A stretch of 28,653 nucleotides of DNA from CAYWTX01 sp964461295 (GTDB taxonomy: Bacteria > Planctomycetota > Phycisphaerae > SM23-33). Positions within the stretch are counted from its first letter, which is position 1. Each line of letters opens with the position of its first letter. Both the position numbers and the translations under genes were made by a program. The notes beneath the pieces are model-generated. The model did no database searches, was not told where the DNA came from, and worked only from the letters and a program-made list of their open reading frames with translations. Positions 16,050 through 22,808 of the stretch are shown here, piece by piece. The stretch spans positions 1 through 28,653 of the forward strand of contig CAYWTX010000329.1 in NCBI GenBank assembly GCA_964461295.1. Reading direction: 5' to 3'.

Positions 16050-17019
16050 GTTTCATCGCGCTCAGAAGGATCTCCGAGATCAGATGTCTGTAGCTCATTC
16101 CTTCCTGCGTGGCGATCATCGGCAGGTCGCTGTGCGTGGGGTGCATGCCCGGCAGCGGGTTGACCTCGATGAAGCTCGGGCGGCCGTCGGCGTCGAGGCG
16201 GATGTCGACGCGGCTGACGTCGCGGCATTCGAGGGCGATGTGTGCCCGCAGGGCGAGGTCCTCGACGGCGCTGCGGACAGGCCCGCGCCGCGGGGCCGAG
16301 TAGCGCACCAGTTTCTCGCACTTCTCCTTCATCTCGAAGGAGTAGATCGCCTTGCCGTCGTCGGGCAGGATCTCCACCTCCATCGTGCCGATCACGCGGG
16401 CGTCGGCCCCCGTGCCGAGGACGGCGGTGGTGAACTCGCGCCCGGGGAGGTACTCCTCCACCAGCACGCTCTGGCGGTACTTCGCCAGCAGCGCTCGGCA
16501 TGCGGCGGGGAGCTGGTCGGGCGTGTCGATGCGGGAGGCGGCGTCGATGCCCTTGCCCGTGCCCTCGGCGATGGGCTTGACGAACAGCGGGTAGCGCAGT
16601 GCATGGCCGTCCAGTTGGGCTTCGCTGCCGACCACGAGGAACTCCGGCGTTCGCAGGCCGGAGGCCCGCACGAGCCGTTTGGCGACGGCCTTGTCCAGCG
16701 TGGCCGCGCTCACCAGCGGGTCGGAGAACGTGTACGGCACGCCGTACAGTTCGAGAATGGCGGGCACCTGGGCCTCGCGGCTGCGGCCGGCCAGGCCCTC
16801 AGCGATGTTGAACACGAGGTCCCATCGGTCGCCGGCGACGAGACGCTTGCACAACGCGCGGGCATGGCCGATGCGGTCGGTCGTGTGGCCGAGCGAGCCA
16901 ATGGTCGACTCGATCGCCTCGATGGTCGATTCGCTGTCGAACTCCGCGACGTCCTCGATGCCGTAGCCTTCGGCGAGGTAGTCGGTCCGCAGATCGTATG
17001 TCAGGCCGATGGCGGCCAT
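16042..17019 (-). CDS. ATP-grasp ligase, D-Ala-D-Ala-ligase-like (first of pair)
   Basis: A 325-residue ATP-grasp ligase. The N-terminal domain contains 'WDLVFNIAEGLAGRSREAQV' (66-85), typical of the substrate-binding loop of the D-Ala-D-Ala ligase family. The ATP site has K148 in 'LFVKPI', a glycine-rich loop 'EGTGKGI' (152-158) and E189 in 'LVEEYL'. The metal site is D272, E285 and N287 in 'RVDIRLDADGRPSFIEVNPLP' split over 270-290. The ATG at 17019 is chosen because GGAG lies five bases upstream; a TTG nine codons earlier has no such support. It is the third gene of the operon and overlaps the next ligase gene. Two non-identical ligases in a row suggest two successive amide-bond steps or a heterodimer. 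Confidence 0.88.
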   Translation of the reverse strand: MAAIGLTYDLRTDYLAEGYGIEDVAEFDSESTIEAIESTIGSLGHTTDRIGHARALCKRLVAGDRWDLVFNIAEGLAGRSREAQVPAILELYGVPYTFSDPLVSAATLDKAVAKRLVRASGLRTPEFLVVGSEAQLDGHALRYPLFVKPIAEGTGKGIDAASRIDTPDQLPAACRALLAKYRQSVLVEEYLPGREFTTAVLGTGADARVIGTMEVEILPDDGKAIYSFEMKEKCEKLVRYSAPRRGPVRSAVEDLALRAHIALECRDVSRVDIRLDADGRPSFIEVNPLPGMHPTHSDLPMIATQEGMSYRHLISEILLSAMKRA

Positions 17020-17345
17020 GGGTGCTCCACATCGATCAAGCCGCAAGGGACGCGGGCAAAGAAGAGACGTTCACAGATCACACAGATATCACAGATCAAG
17101 AGGACAAGGTTCTCCTCTTGTCTTTCCTCTGCGCAATCTGCACTACTATCCGCAACTTTCTTCGTCTCCCGCGCTGATTCTTCAATCGCAGAGGGCGCAG
17201 AGGACGCAGAGAAGGGCTCTGGAAGAAGGTCTCCGCGATCTCGGCGTTCTCTGCGATCAGCCCTTCGGTCGCGGGCAAGGCCCGCGCTGGGCAATCCACG
17301 GACCGTCTCTTCCCTGCCCCTCCGCGTCTCCGCGGCCAGCGACGT
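17020..17345. other. Intergenic tract of short-period repeats inside the operon
   Basis: No convincing gene lies in these 326 bases between the aminomutase and the first ligase. They hold (T)CACAGAT repeated at 9-10 base spacing at about 17071-17097, and CGCAGAGGG/CGCAGAGGA/CGCAGAGAA with a period of exactly nine at 17187-17213. A CTCCGCGTCTCCGCGG-like echo occurs near 17320-17335. The small open frames here have low-complexity products that simply translate the repeats. A second internal promoter for the ligases could lie here, but I cannot point to one. Confidence 0.6.
17025..17028 (-). promoter_or_regulatory. Ribosome binding site for the first ATP-grasp gene
   Basis: GGAG on the minus strand lies five bases before ATG 17019. 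It is the reason for choosing that start over the upstream TTG at 17046. Confidence 0.65.
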
Positions 17346-18746
17346 TCACTGAAACAACGGGGTCTGGATGGTCTGCACGTGCTCGTGGCTCGCGCGGGGT
17401 TGGGGGGTGCGGCCCTGCACGCTGGGGCGCACCTTCGCCTCGCGCCGGTCCTGGCGGGCCGTGTGCGCCGGCTGAATCTTCGACGCCCGCCCGCACGTCA
17501 GGTCGTGGACGGTGGGGGAGTCGATCTCGGCCGTCGCGGGCGCCACGTTGGCGTTGGGCTCCGGGTAGGACACGAGCACGCCTTCGAAGTTCCGAAGCAC
17601 CGTGTGCGACGGGCTGCTGGAAACGATGTACGTGGGCAGCACGGGGATCTTGCCGCCGCCGTGGGGGGCGTCCACGACGAACGTCGGGATCGCCAGCCCG
17701 CTCAGCCGCCCGCGCAGAAACTCCATGATCTCCACGCCCCGGCTGATCGGCGTGCGGAAATGCTCCACGCCGCGGACCAGGTCGCATTGGTACAGGTAGT
17801 ACGGGCGCACGCGCATCCGCACCAGCCGCCGGCAGAGGTCCATCATCAGGGCGGGGTCATCGTTGATCCCGCGCAGCAGCACGGACTGGTTGCCCATGGG
17901 CACGCCCGCGTCGACGAGCTTGCGGCAGGCTTCCCGCGCTTCGGGCGTGATCTCCGAGGGGTGGTTGAAGTGCGTGTTCAGCCACAGCGGGTGGTGCTTG
18001 CGCAGCATGGCCACCAGCGAATCGGTGATCCGCATGGGCATCGTCACGGGCACGCGCGTCCCGATACGAATGATCTCGACGCTGGGCACGGCCCGCAGGG
18101 CCGCCAGGACCCGGTCCAGCGCCTCGTCGCCCATCGTGAGCGGGTCGCCGCCGGATACGATGACGTCATGCACTTCGCCGTGGGCCGTCAGGTACGCCAC
18201 GACCTGGCTCAGGCGCGAGGCGGAGATGCACGATTCCCGGTGCCCGGCGGCGCGCTTCCGCGTGCAGTGCCGGCAGTACATCGCGCACGTCGTCGTCGCG
18301 ATCAGCAGGGCGCGGTCGCCGTAGCGGTGCACCAGGCCCGGCACGGGCATGTCGTGGTCTTCCTCGAGCGGGTCGTCGGCCAGGAACGGCGGATCGAACA
18401 GCTCGTGAAGCTGCGGCACGGCCATGCTGAAGACCGGGTCGGTGGGCCCCAATTCGCGAATGAGCGAAGCATAGTACGGGGTGATCGCAAGCGGAAACTT
18501 CTCGGCGGCCTGTGCCAACCCCGCTTCAGGCCGCAGGGAAGGGTAGAATTCCTGAAGCTGCTCCACGCTTCGGATTCTGTGGCGCATCTGCCACTGCCAA
18601 TCGCTCCAGCGAGCGTCGTTTCTCAGCGAGGCAAGCTTGGCCGATGGCGTTACGCCGTCTGCCCGTCCGCCTCCGTCCGTGCCGGCGGACTTAGATGGAG
18701 GTTCATCACTTGAAACTGCGTCCGAGGCTTCGACCATTTCTAGCAT
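17346..18746 (-). CDS. kamA: Lysine 2,3-aminomutase (KamA-type radical SAM enzyme)
   Basis: A 466-residue radical SAM, PLP-dependent aminomutase that should convert L-lysine to beta-lysine in the cytoplasm. The [4Fe-4S] motif CAMYCRHC gives C154, C158 and C161. The PLP lysine is K366 in 'DAPHGGGK'. Compared with my recollection of the clostridial enzyme, the lysine-binding residues are kept: R163 (clostridial R134), D322 in 'YLYQCD' (D293) and D359 in 'VVDAP' (D330), with identical spacing between them. This points to lysine, not glutamate, as substrate. A 46-residue basic tail after about residue 420 is extra. The ATG at 18746 follows the TetR stop by 13 bases. An EpmB role is less likely because no EpmA or EF-P gene is nearby. 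Confidence 0.92.
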   Translation of the reverse strand: MLEMVEASDAVSSDEPPSKSAGTDGGGRADGVTPSAKLASLRNDARWSDWQWQMRHRIRSVEQLQEFYPSLRPEAGLAQAAEKFPLAITPYYASLIRELGPTDPVFSMAVPQLHELFDPPFLADDPLEEDHDMPVPGLVHRYGDRALLIATTTCAMYCRHCTRKRAAGHRESCISASRLSQVVAYLTAHGEVHDVIVSGGDPLTMGDEALDRVLAALRAVPSVEIIRIGTRVPVTMPMRITDSLVAMLRKHHPLWLNTHFNHPSEITPEAREACRKLVDAGVPMGNQSVLLRGINDDPALMMDLCRRLVRMRVRPYYLYQCDLVRGVEHFRTPISRGVEIMEFLRGRLSGLAIPTFVVDAPHGGGKIPVLPTYIVSSSPSHTVLRNFEGVLVSYPEPNANVAPATAEIDSPTVHDLTCGRASKIQPAHTARQDRREAKVRPSVQGRTPQPRASHEHVQTIQTPLFQ

Positions 18747-18755
18747 AAACACGAT

Positions 18756-18761
18756 TCTCCT
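18756..18761 (-). promoter_or_regulatory. Ribosome binding site of the aminomutase overlapping the TetR stop
   Basis: AGGAGA on the minus strand overlaps the TAG stop of the TetR gene and lies nine bases before ATG 18746. This indicates coupled translation of regulator and enzyme. Confidence 0.65.
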
Positions 18762-19461
18762 ACTTCTTGGGTTCGGCACCGGCAGGCCCCGTCGTCGTAC
18801 CCGGTTGGATCGACGGGGGCGTCCCCTGGTTGGCCAGGAACGCTTCAGACGCCGCTACAAACGCCTGCCGCATCGGACCCAGACTTTTCTTGATTTCCTC
18901 GGCCGCAAGATCGATCATCGCAAACGAAAGGAAGCCGGAAACAAACCCGGCTATCGCGTACGTCAGCCTCTGCACCTTCTTGCGGTCAAGTTGCAGCACA
19001 AAGGGCGTAAGGAAGTTCTCGATCTCGGTGAGATACCGCCGGTACGGCTGTTCCAGGTCCTCGATGGCTTCGCGCTGCAACTTCAGCAGCAACCTGCCCT
19101 GGAACAACAGGACGAACGCGTCGCGGCTGGTCTGCGAGAAGTCCCAATGCACCAGCAGCAGGCGGTCGAGGGCTTCAGGCAAGTTGCGCGGGGCAGGCTT
19201 GTGGTCGGAAAGTGCCGTAAGCAGAAGAGTTACCACGTCATCCACCAAAGCCACCATCAACTCCTCCCTGCAAGAGAAGTGCCGGTAGAAAGTCCCCTTG
19301 CCCAGGTCGGCCGCTTCGGTGATCTCTTCGATCGTGGTCGCGTCGGAGCCCTTGTCGGCGAACTTGCGGAGCGCTGCGTCCAGCAACCGCTTGCGGGTGC
19401 GTGAGGTACGTCGCGCGGAGCGTGTCTTGCGTGCTTCAGATTGTTCCACTGCAATCGCCAT
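18760..19461 (-). CDS. TetR/AcrR-family transcriptional regulator
   Basis: A 233-residue regulator, first gene of the operon. The N-terminal DNA-binding domain is typical: 'RTRKRLLDAALRKFADKGSDAT' split over about 21-42, then the helix-turn-helix 'TIEEITEAADLGKGTFYRHF' (about 43-62) and 'REELMVAL'. The C-terminal all-helical ligand domain is not diagnostic of a ligand. The last 25 residues are Pro/Gly-rich. ATG 19461 is chosen; a TTG at 19470 is also in frame. The predicted promoter puts the transcript start about 13 bases before the ATG, so the leader is very short. TetR proteins usually repress their own operon, and dyads in the promoter fit autoregulation by a small molecule, perhaps the pathway product. 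Confidence 0.9.
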   Translation of the reverse strand: MAIAVEQSEARKTRSARRTSRTRKRLLDAALRKFADKGSDATTIEEITEAADLGKGTFYRHFSCREELMVALVDDVVTLLLTALSDHKPAPRNLPEALDRLLLVHWDFSQTSRDAFVLLFQGRLLLKLQREAIEDLEQPYRRYLTEIENFLTPFVLQLDRKKVQRLTYAIAGFVSGFLSFAMIDLAAEEIKKSLGPMRQAFVAASEAFLANQGTPPSIQPGTTTGPAGAEPKK

Positions 19462-19480
19462 TTCGACCAATCGTTAGGAG

Positions 19481-19509
19481 ATTATCGTCATGTCTGACCG
19501 AGTAGTCAA
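19481..19509 (-). promoter_or_regulatory. Sigma70-type promoter of the TetR-kamA operon
   Basis: On the minus strand the -35 box TTGACT (19509-19504) and the -10 box GATAAT (19486-19481) are separated by exactly 17 bases. Each matches consensus at five of six positions. Transcription would begin near 19474, just ahead of the TetR start. Confidence 0.7.
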
Positions 19510-19526
19510 GAGTGACTTTGCGGTCG
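19495..19526. promoter_or_regulatory. Two GAC-N6-GTC dyads overlapping and flanking the -35 box
   Basis: TGACCGAGTAGTCA (19495-19508) and TGACTTTGCGGTCG (19513-19526) both have a GAC and a GTC half-site six bases apart, and they start 18 bases from each other. The first covers the -35 box and part of the spacer. They are good candidates for operators of the adjacent TetR protein, but this is inferred from position and symmetry only. Confidence 0.4.
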
Positions 19527-20044
19527 CAAGAGATTTTTCTTGTCTTCTCCCCCCAAGCCGCTGAAGTGGGAGGCGATGGTACCCCCAAAGCGTAGGGGGG
19601 GAAGCGGGGGACGCCAAGATGTGGCGACGCGGAGAAGCGAGCGACGCCGAGACACAGGGACGGGCAGACTCGGGATCCCTGGCCGCTCTGGCCATCCCAT
19701 CCACGGCTGGCAAGACCAGTGGGAGTCCGTAAGAGGTAACACTTCACCCCTCTGCAACGAATTGTGCGGGTGGCGGCGGGAGTTGGCCAGTCGTCAGGTA
19801 GGTCCGCAAGGCCGAATCCATCGTGGCCAACGGGTCCTGCCCACGCAACTTCAACGTTCGGTACACGCCCATCAGGACGGCTCTGAAAGGGCAGCAGAAC
19901 GTTGGCCCTTATATCGCCCTTACAGGGCTGACCACCACACACCACCATTTCCCAGGGCGTTGCCCTGGGCTGTCATATCCCAGCCCTTCAGGCTGAAGAA
20001 TCCGACGCCTTCTTGCCTGCTGCCTATCCGGCGGCCCGCAACCG
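19510..20044. other. Non-coding gap between two operons
   Basis: I see no convincing gene here. Overlapping open frames on both strands are short, mutually exclusive and of low complexity. The left part carries the upstream control region of the TetR operon. The middle is G-rich with repeated 'GACGCCGAGA/GGCGACGCGG'-like strings. The right end has three hairpins downstream of the SPFH gene. Confidence 0.55.
19916..19995. repeat. Three adjacent hairpins downstream of the SPFH gene
   Basis: GCCCT-TAC-AGGGC lies at 19916-19928, CCCAGGGC-GTT-GCCCTGGG at 19951-19969, and CAGCC-CTTCA-GGCTG at 19981-19995. Each is a perfect stem, and all three share the GCCCT/AGGGC theme. They look like an interspersed repeat family and may also act as the transcript end of the minus-strand SPFH operon, which stops 50 bases away. 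No T-run follows. Confidence 0.6.
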
Positions 20045-21955
20045 CTACTGCCTCTTGCCGCAAGCGGGGCAGAAGCCTCCGCCGGATTCCAGGGCGGCGC
20101 CGCAGTGGCGGCACCTGGCGCCCGCGCCGATGACCACCGGCGTGCCGGCCAGGCCGGCGACCACCATCGGTTGCGGCGCGGCGCGGCGCCCGGCCGCGGC
20201 CGCCGTCACCGCCGCCACCACCTGCTCCAGCGATGTCTTCATCAGCCGCTCCATGCGGTCGGCGTGCGAATCGGCCATCTGCTTCTGGTCGGCAAGCTGT
20301 TTCTCCAACGCGGCGGCCCGCTCCCCCGAGATCGCGCCCTCGTCGCGGTACTTCTGGGTCAGCGCCCTGGCCGCCTCCGGCGAGGCCGCCGCCGCCAACG
20401 CCAGAATCTGATCCGGCGTCATGTTCTGCTGCGCACGCACCCGCTCCAGCTCGACGATCCTCTCGGCGGCCGGGCCGTCCACAATCGCCATGATCGCCCG
20501 CGACGTGCTCTTGCTCAGCGCCTCCAGCCGCGCCGCCTCACGCTTCTGCTCGCGGTCCAGCGCGTCCTGTTCAACGGCCACCGTCTCCCGCAGCAGCCGC
20601 TGGCCCAGCTCCGCCTCCGCCTTGTCCCGCGCGAACTCGTCCCACTCGACCTTCTTCTTCAGGGCGTGCTCGGCCTCCTCCTGCCGCAGCTTCTCGCCGT
20701 GCTCCAATCGGCCCATCTCCAGCCGCACCTTGCCCTGTTCGGCCTCGCCCTTTGCCGCATCCAGGCGCCGCTGAAGACCGCGCATCTGCCGTTCGTCCTG
20801 CCGCCTTTCGTCGTGCAGCAGCGCTTCCCACTGCTTGGCCCGCTCGGCGCCGTCCTGAAGCGTCTCGATCTCGATCCGCCGCAGGATGCCCTCGCGGCCG
20901 CGCTCGAACTCCAGCCTTGCCGCCAGCCGCGCCATCTCGTCGCCCCGGATGACTTCCCGGAGCCCCAGTTCGTGCTCGGTCTGGCGGATGAACTGCTCGA
21001 GGTCCTTGCCCGTCTTGAACTCGTGCATCTTGTCCGTCGAGAACGTCTCCCGCAGGCGCTGGGCCAGCCTCGTCCGCTGCTCGGTGACGTCGGCCTCGCG
21101 ATCGGCAAAGCCCGCGCTCCGCTGCTTGTCGGCCAGGTCCGCCTCCCGCCGGCGAATCCTCTCGTAGGCCTCGCCGGCGAAGCTGACGAAGCGGATCTGC
21201 ACCAGCTCCAGCCCCATGCGCCGCAGCGTGGGCGCCACCGCCTGGCGAAGGTCTTCCTCGATCCGCGCGCGGATGGCGGGGTCGGTGAACAGCCGCTCGG
21301 CAGGATGCCGGCCGGCAATGCCCGCCAGGAGCATCTGGACCTCGTCGGCAAGTTGCTGCTCCATCTCGGCGACCGTCAGGACGTTGCGGCCCTTGAACAG
21401 GTTGACGTACAGCGCGTCCATGTCGGCGATGCGAAAGACGAGCCGCTCCACGCTGCCGACCTCGATCTTGTCGGCCGTCCACAGGCCGCCGTTCTCCAGG
21501 TCGATCGTCACGTCGCCGGCGTCGATGAGGACCACGGATGCGTCCTGATCGATCATGAAATGGTTGAGCCGGTTGAGGAACCCGCCCATGTCATGCCGGC
21601 CGGCCGGCAGTTCGGCGCGGAACCTGCCGGCCTGGAAGAGCAGCGCTCGCGTACCGTGGTCGATCACCAGCGGCTTGGCCAGCCAACCCTTGACATCCTG
21701 GTTGTCCACCCGGACGGCGAAGTCGCCGTCGCGGCGCGACCAGCGGTCGTTGAGCAGCGTCGGCTTGGCCACCTGCGACAGGTCGGCGCCGCAACGCCAG
21801 CAGAACTTGCTCGTCCGGGCCACCTCCGCGGCGCAGGACCCGCACTGCGTGAGTCCCTTGGGCCCCACGGCCCCGCACTTGGGGCAGAACTGCGAGCCCT
21901 TGCGCACGCGATAGTCGCATTCCCGATTCACGCACCGGTTCGTGAACAATCCCAT
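20045..21955 (-). CDS. SPFH-domain protein with three zinc ribbons and long coiled coil
   Basis: A 636-residue, probably cytoplasmic, membrane-associated scaffold. Two N-terminal zinc ribbons use C8/C13/C24/C27 and C38/C41/C52/C55. An SPFH (band 7-like) domain follows from about 70 to 270 ('GTRALLFQAGRFRAELPAG' at 101-119, 'VSFAGEAYERIRRREADLAD' at 257-276). Then comes a charged coiled coil from about 260 to 480, a shorter helical region to about 590, and a third zinc ribbon at the C-terminus (C615/C618/C629/C632). Its closest functional parallel is YdjI of the B. subtilis pspA-ydjGHI operon, an SPFH protein that works with the ESCRT-III homologue PspA. It is the last gene of the six-gene operon. 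AGGAGA lies five bases before the ATG. No transmembrane segment is seen. Confidence 0.85.
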   Translation of the reverse strand: MGLFTNRCVNRECDYRVRKGSQFCPKCGAVGPKGLTQCGSCAAEVARTSKFCWRCGADLSQVAKPTLLNDRWSRRDGDFAVRVDNQDVKGWLAKPLVIDHGTRALLFQAGRFRAELPAGRHDMGGFLNRLNHFMIDQDASVVLIDAGDVTIDLENGGLWTADKIEVGSVERLVFRIADMDALYVNLFKGRNVLTVAEMEQQLADEVQMLLAGIAGRHPAERLFTDPAIRARIEEDLRQAVAPTLRRMGLELVQIRFVSFAGEAYERIRRREADLADKQRSAGFADREADVTEQRTRLAQRLRETFSTDKMHEFKTGKDLEQFIRQTEHELGLREVIRGDEMARLAARLEFERGREGILRRIEIETLQDGAERAKQWEALLHDERRQDERQMRGLQRRLDAAKGEAEQGKVRLEMGRLEHGEKLRQEEAEHALKKKVEWDEFARDKAEAELGQRLLRETVAVEQDALDREQKREAARLEALSKSTSRAIMAIVDGPAAERIVELERVRAQQNMTPDQILALAAAASPEAARALTQKYRDEGAISGERAAALEKQLADQKQMADSHADRMERLMKTSLEQVVAAVTAAAAGRRAAPQPMVVAGLAGTPVVIGAGARCRHCGAALESGGGFCPACGKRQ

Positions 21956-22083
21956 GGCATTCTCCTTTGCGGCCGCGGCTTTCCGTCGGCCAGCCGTCGG
22001 CCTGACTCACAGCCGCGACACAAGGCCGCGGACGCCTTCCGTAGATCGTCGCCCCAAGCCCGCCACGCCTCGATTGCGAAGCA

Positions 22084-22743
22084 TCACAGCGGACGCATGG
22101 CGTGTTTGATGATCCGCACGATACCGCGCAGGATCGCCATGGCGATCAGGAACGCCACCAGGGCCGCGACGATCACCAGGGGGTACCGCCAGAACTGGCT
22201 CACGGCTTCCGACCAGTGCATGTACGCGTCGCCCTCGACCGGCCCGCTGCTCCAGACGATCTGCCCGGTTTCCACGGCCGCCAGATGCACGGAGACCTTG
22301 ACGCGCCCGCGGATGCTCCACATGTTGACGGACTCATCCCAGATTCGCCCGTACAGGATCGCGCTGACGCCCTGAATCCTGCCGAACTTCTGGATCGTCG
22401 CGGCGTCCATGATGTCCTTCTGGCGAACGCCGCGCTCGATCTCCGCCACCAGCTTCTTCCACGTCTCGTCGTTCCTGGTGAACAGGCTCAGGTCGGTGCG
22501 GGTCACGGCCGTCTTCAGCAGGTTCGTGACGTACTCCTCCTTGTCGCCCTCGACAGGCAGGACGGCGACGCTGCCGGTCTTGGGGGCAAGCCGGGCCGCC
22601 CGCAGCGACTGCTCGATCTGCGCGACGGCCTTCTCCGAAGCTCGCTGGAGGGTCTCGCGCTCATTGCCCGCGGCGGGAGCGGCCAAGGCCGCCAGGACGA
22701 CCGTCGCCGCCACGCCCGCGATCGTTGCACGCGTCATCATCAT
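22084..22743 (-). CDS. CsgG/LpoB-like envelope protein with C-terminal membrane anchor
   Basis: A 219-residue protein with a signal peptide (1-26, ending APAAG), an envelope domain, and a single C-terminal transmembrane segment at about 186-206 followed by a basic tail. The middle has features of the CsgG/LpoB/TolB-N-like fold: 'SVAVLPVEGDKEEYVTNLL' (58-76), 'GRIQGVSAILYGRI' (121-134), and 'VKVSVHLAAVETGQIVWSSG' (148-167). That pattern is typical of proteins sensing or bridging envelope components. The first of three consecutive ATGs (22743) is used because AAGGAG lies eight bases upstream. A larger open frame extends upstream in this frame but is a shadow of the lipoprotein gene. It probably links the operon's cytoplasmic parts to the envelope. 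Confidence 0.75.
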   Translation of the reverse strand: MMMTRATIAGVAATVVLAALAAPAAGNERETLQRASEKAVAQIEQSLRAARLAPKTGSVAVLPVEGDKEEYVTNLLKTAVTRTDLSLFTRNDETWKKLVAEIERGVRQKDIMDAATIQKFGRIQGVSAILYGRIWDESVNMWSIRGRVKVSVHLAAVETGQIVWSSGPVEGDAYMHWSEAVSQFWRYPLVIVAALVAFLIAMAILRGIVRIIKHAMRPL

Positions 22744-22808
22744 CGCTTCGTCTCCTTGGGTTTCCCGTTCATCGCGGCGCCTCTTGCCGCCGCCGGACCG
22801 ATGGACAC

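Noticed and set aside
14931..17019. Housekeeping D-alanine-D-alanine ligases (ddl)
   Set aside because: Two adjacent divergent copies sit in an operon with an aminomutase and a GNAT, with no peptidoglycan genes nearby. A specialised ligation is more likely.
19506..19948. Small minus-strand genes upstream of the TetR operon
   Set aside because: Overlapping frames of 79-170 codons have no motif, overlap the predicted promoter and translate repeat-like DNA.
20105..22375. Long plus-strand open frame antisense to the SPFH gene (756 codons)
   Set aside because: Its product is a low-complexity Arg/Leu/His-rich shadow of high-GC coding DNA. The minus-strand frame has recognisable domains and a good ribosome binding site.
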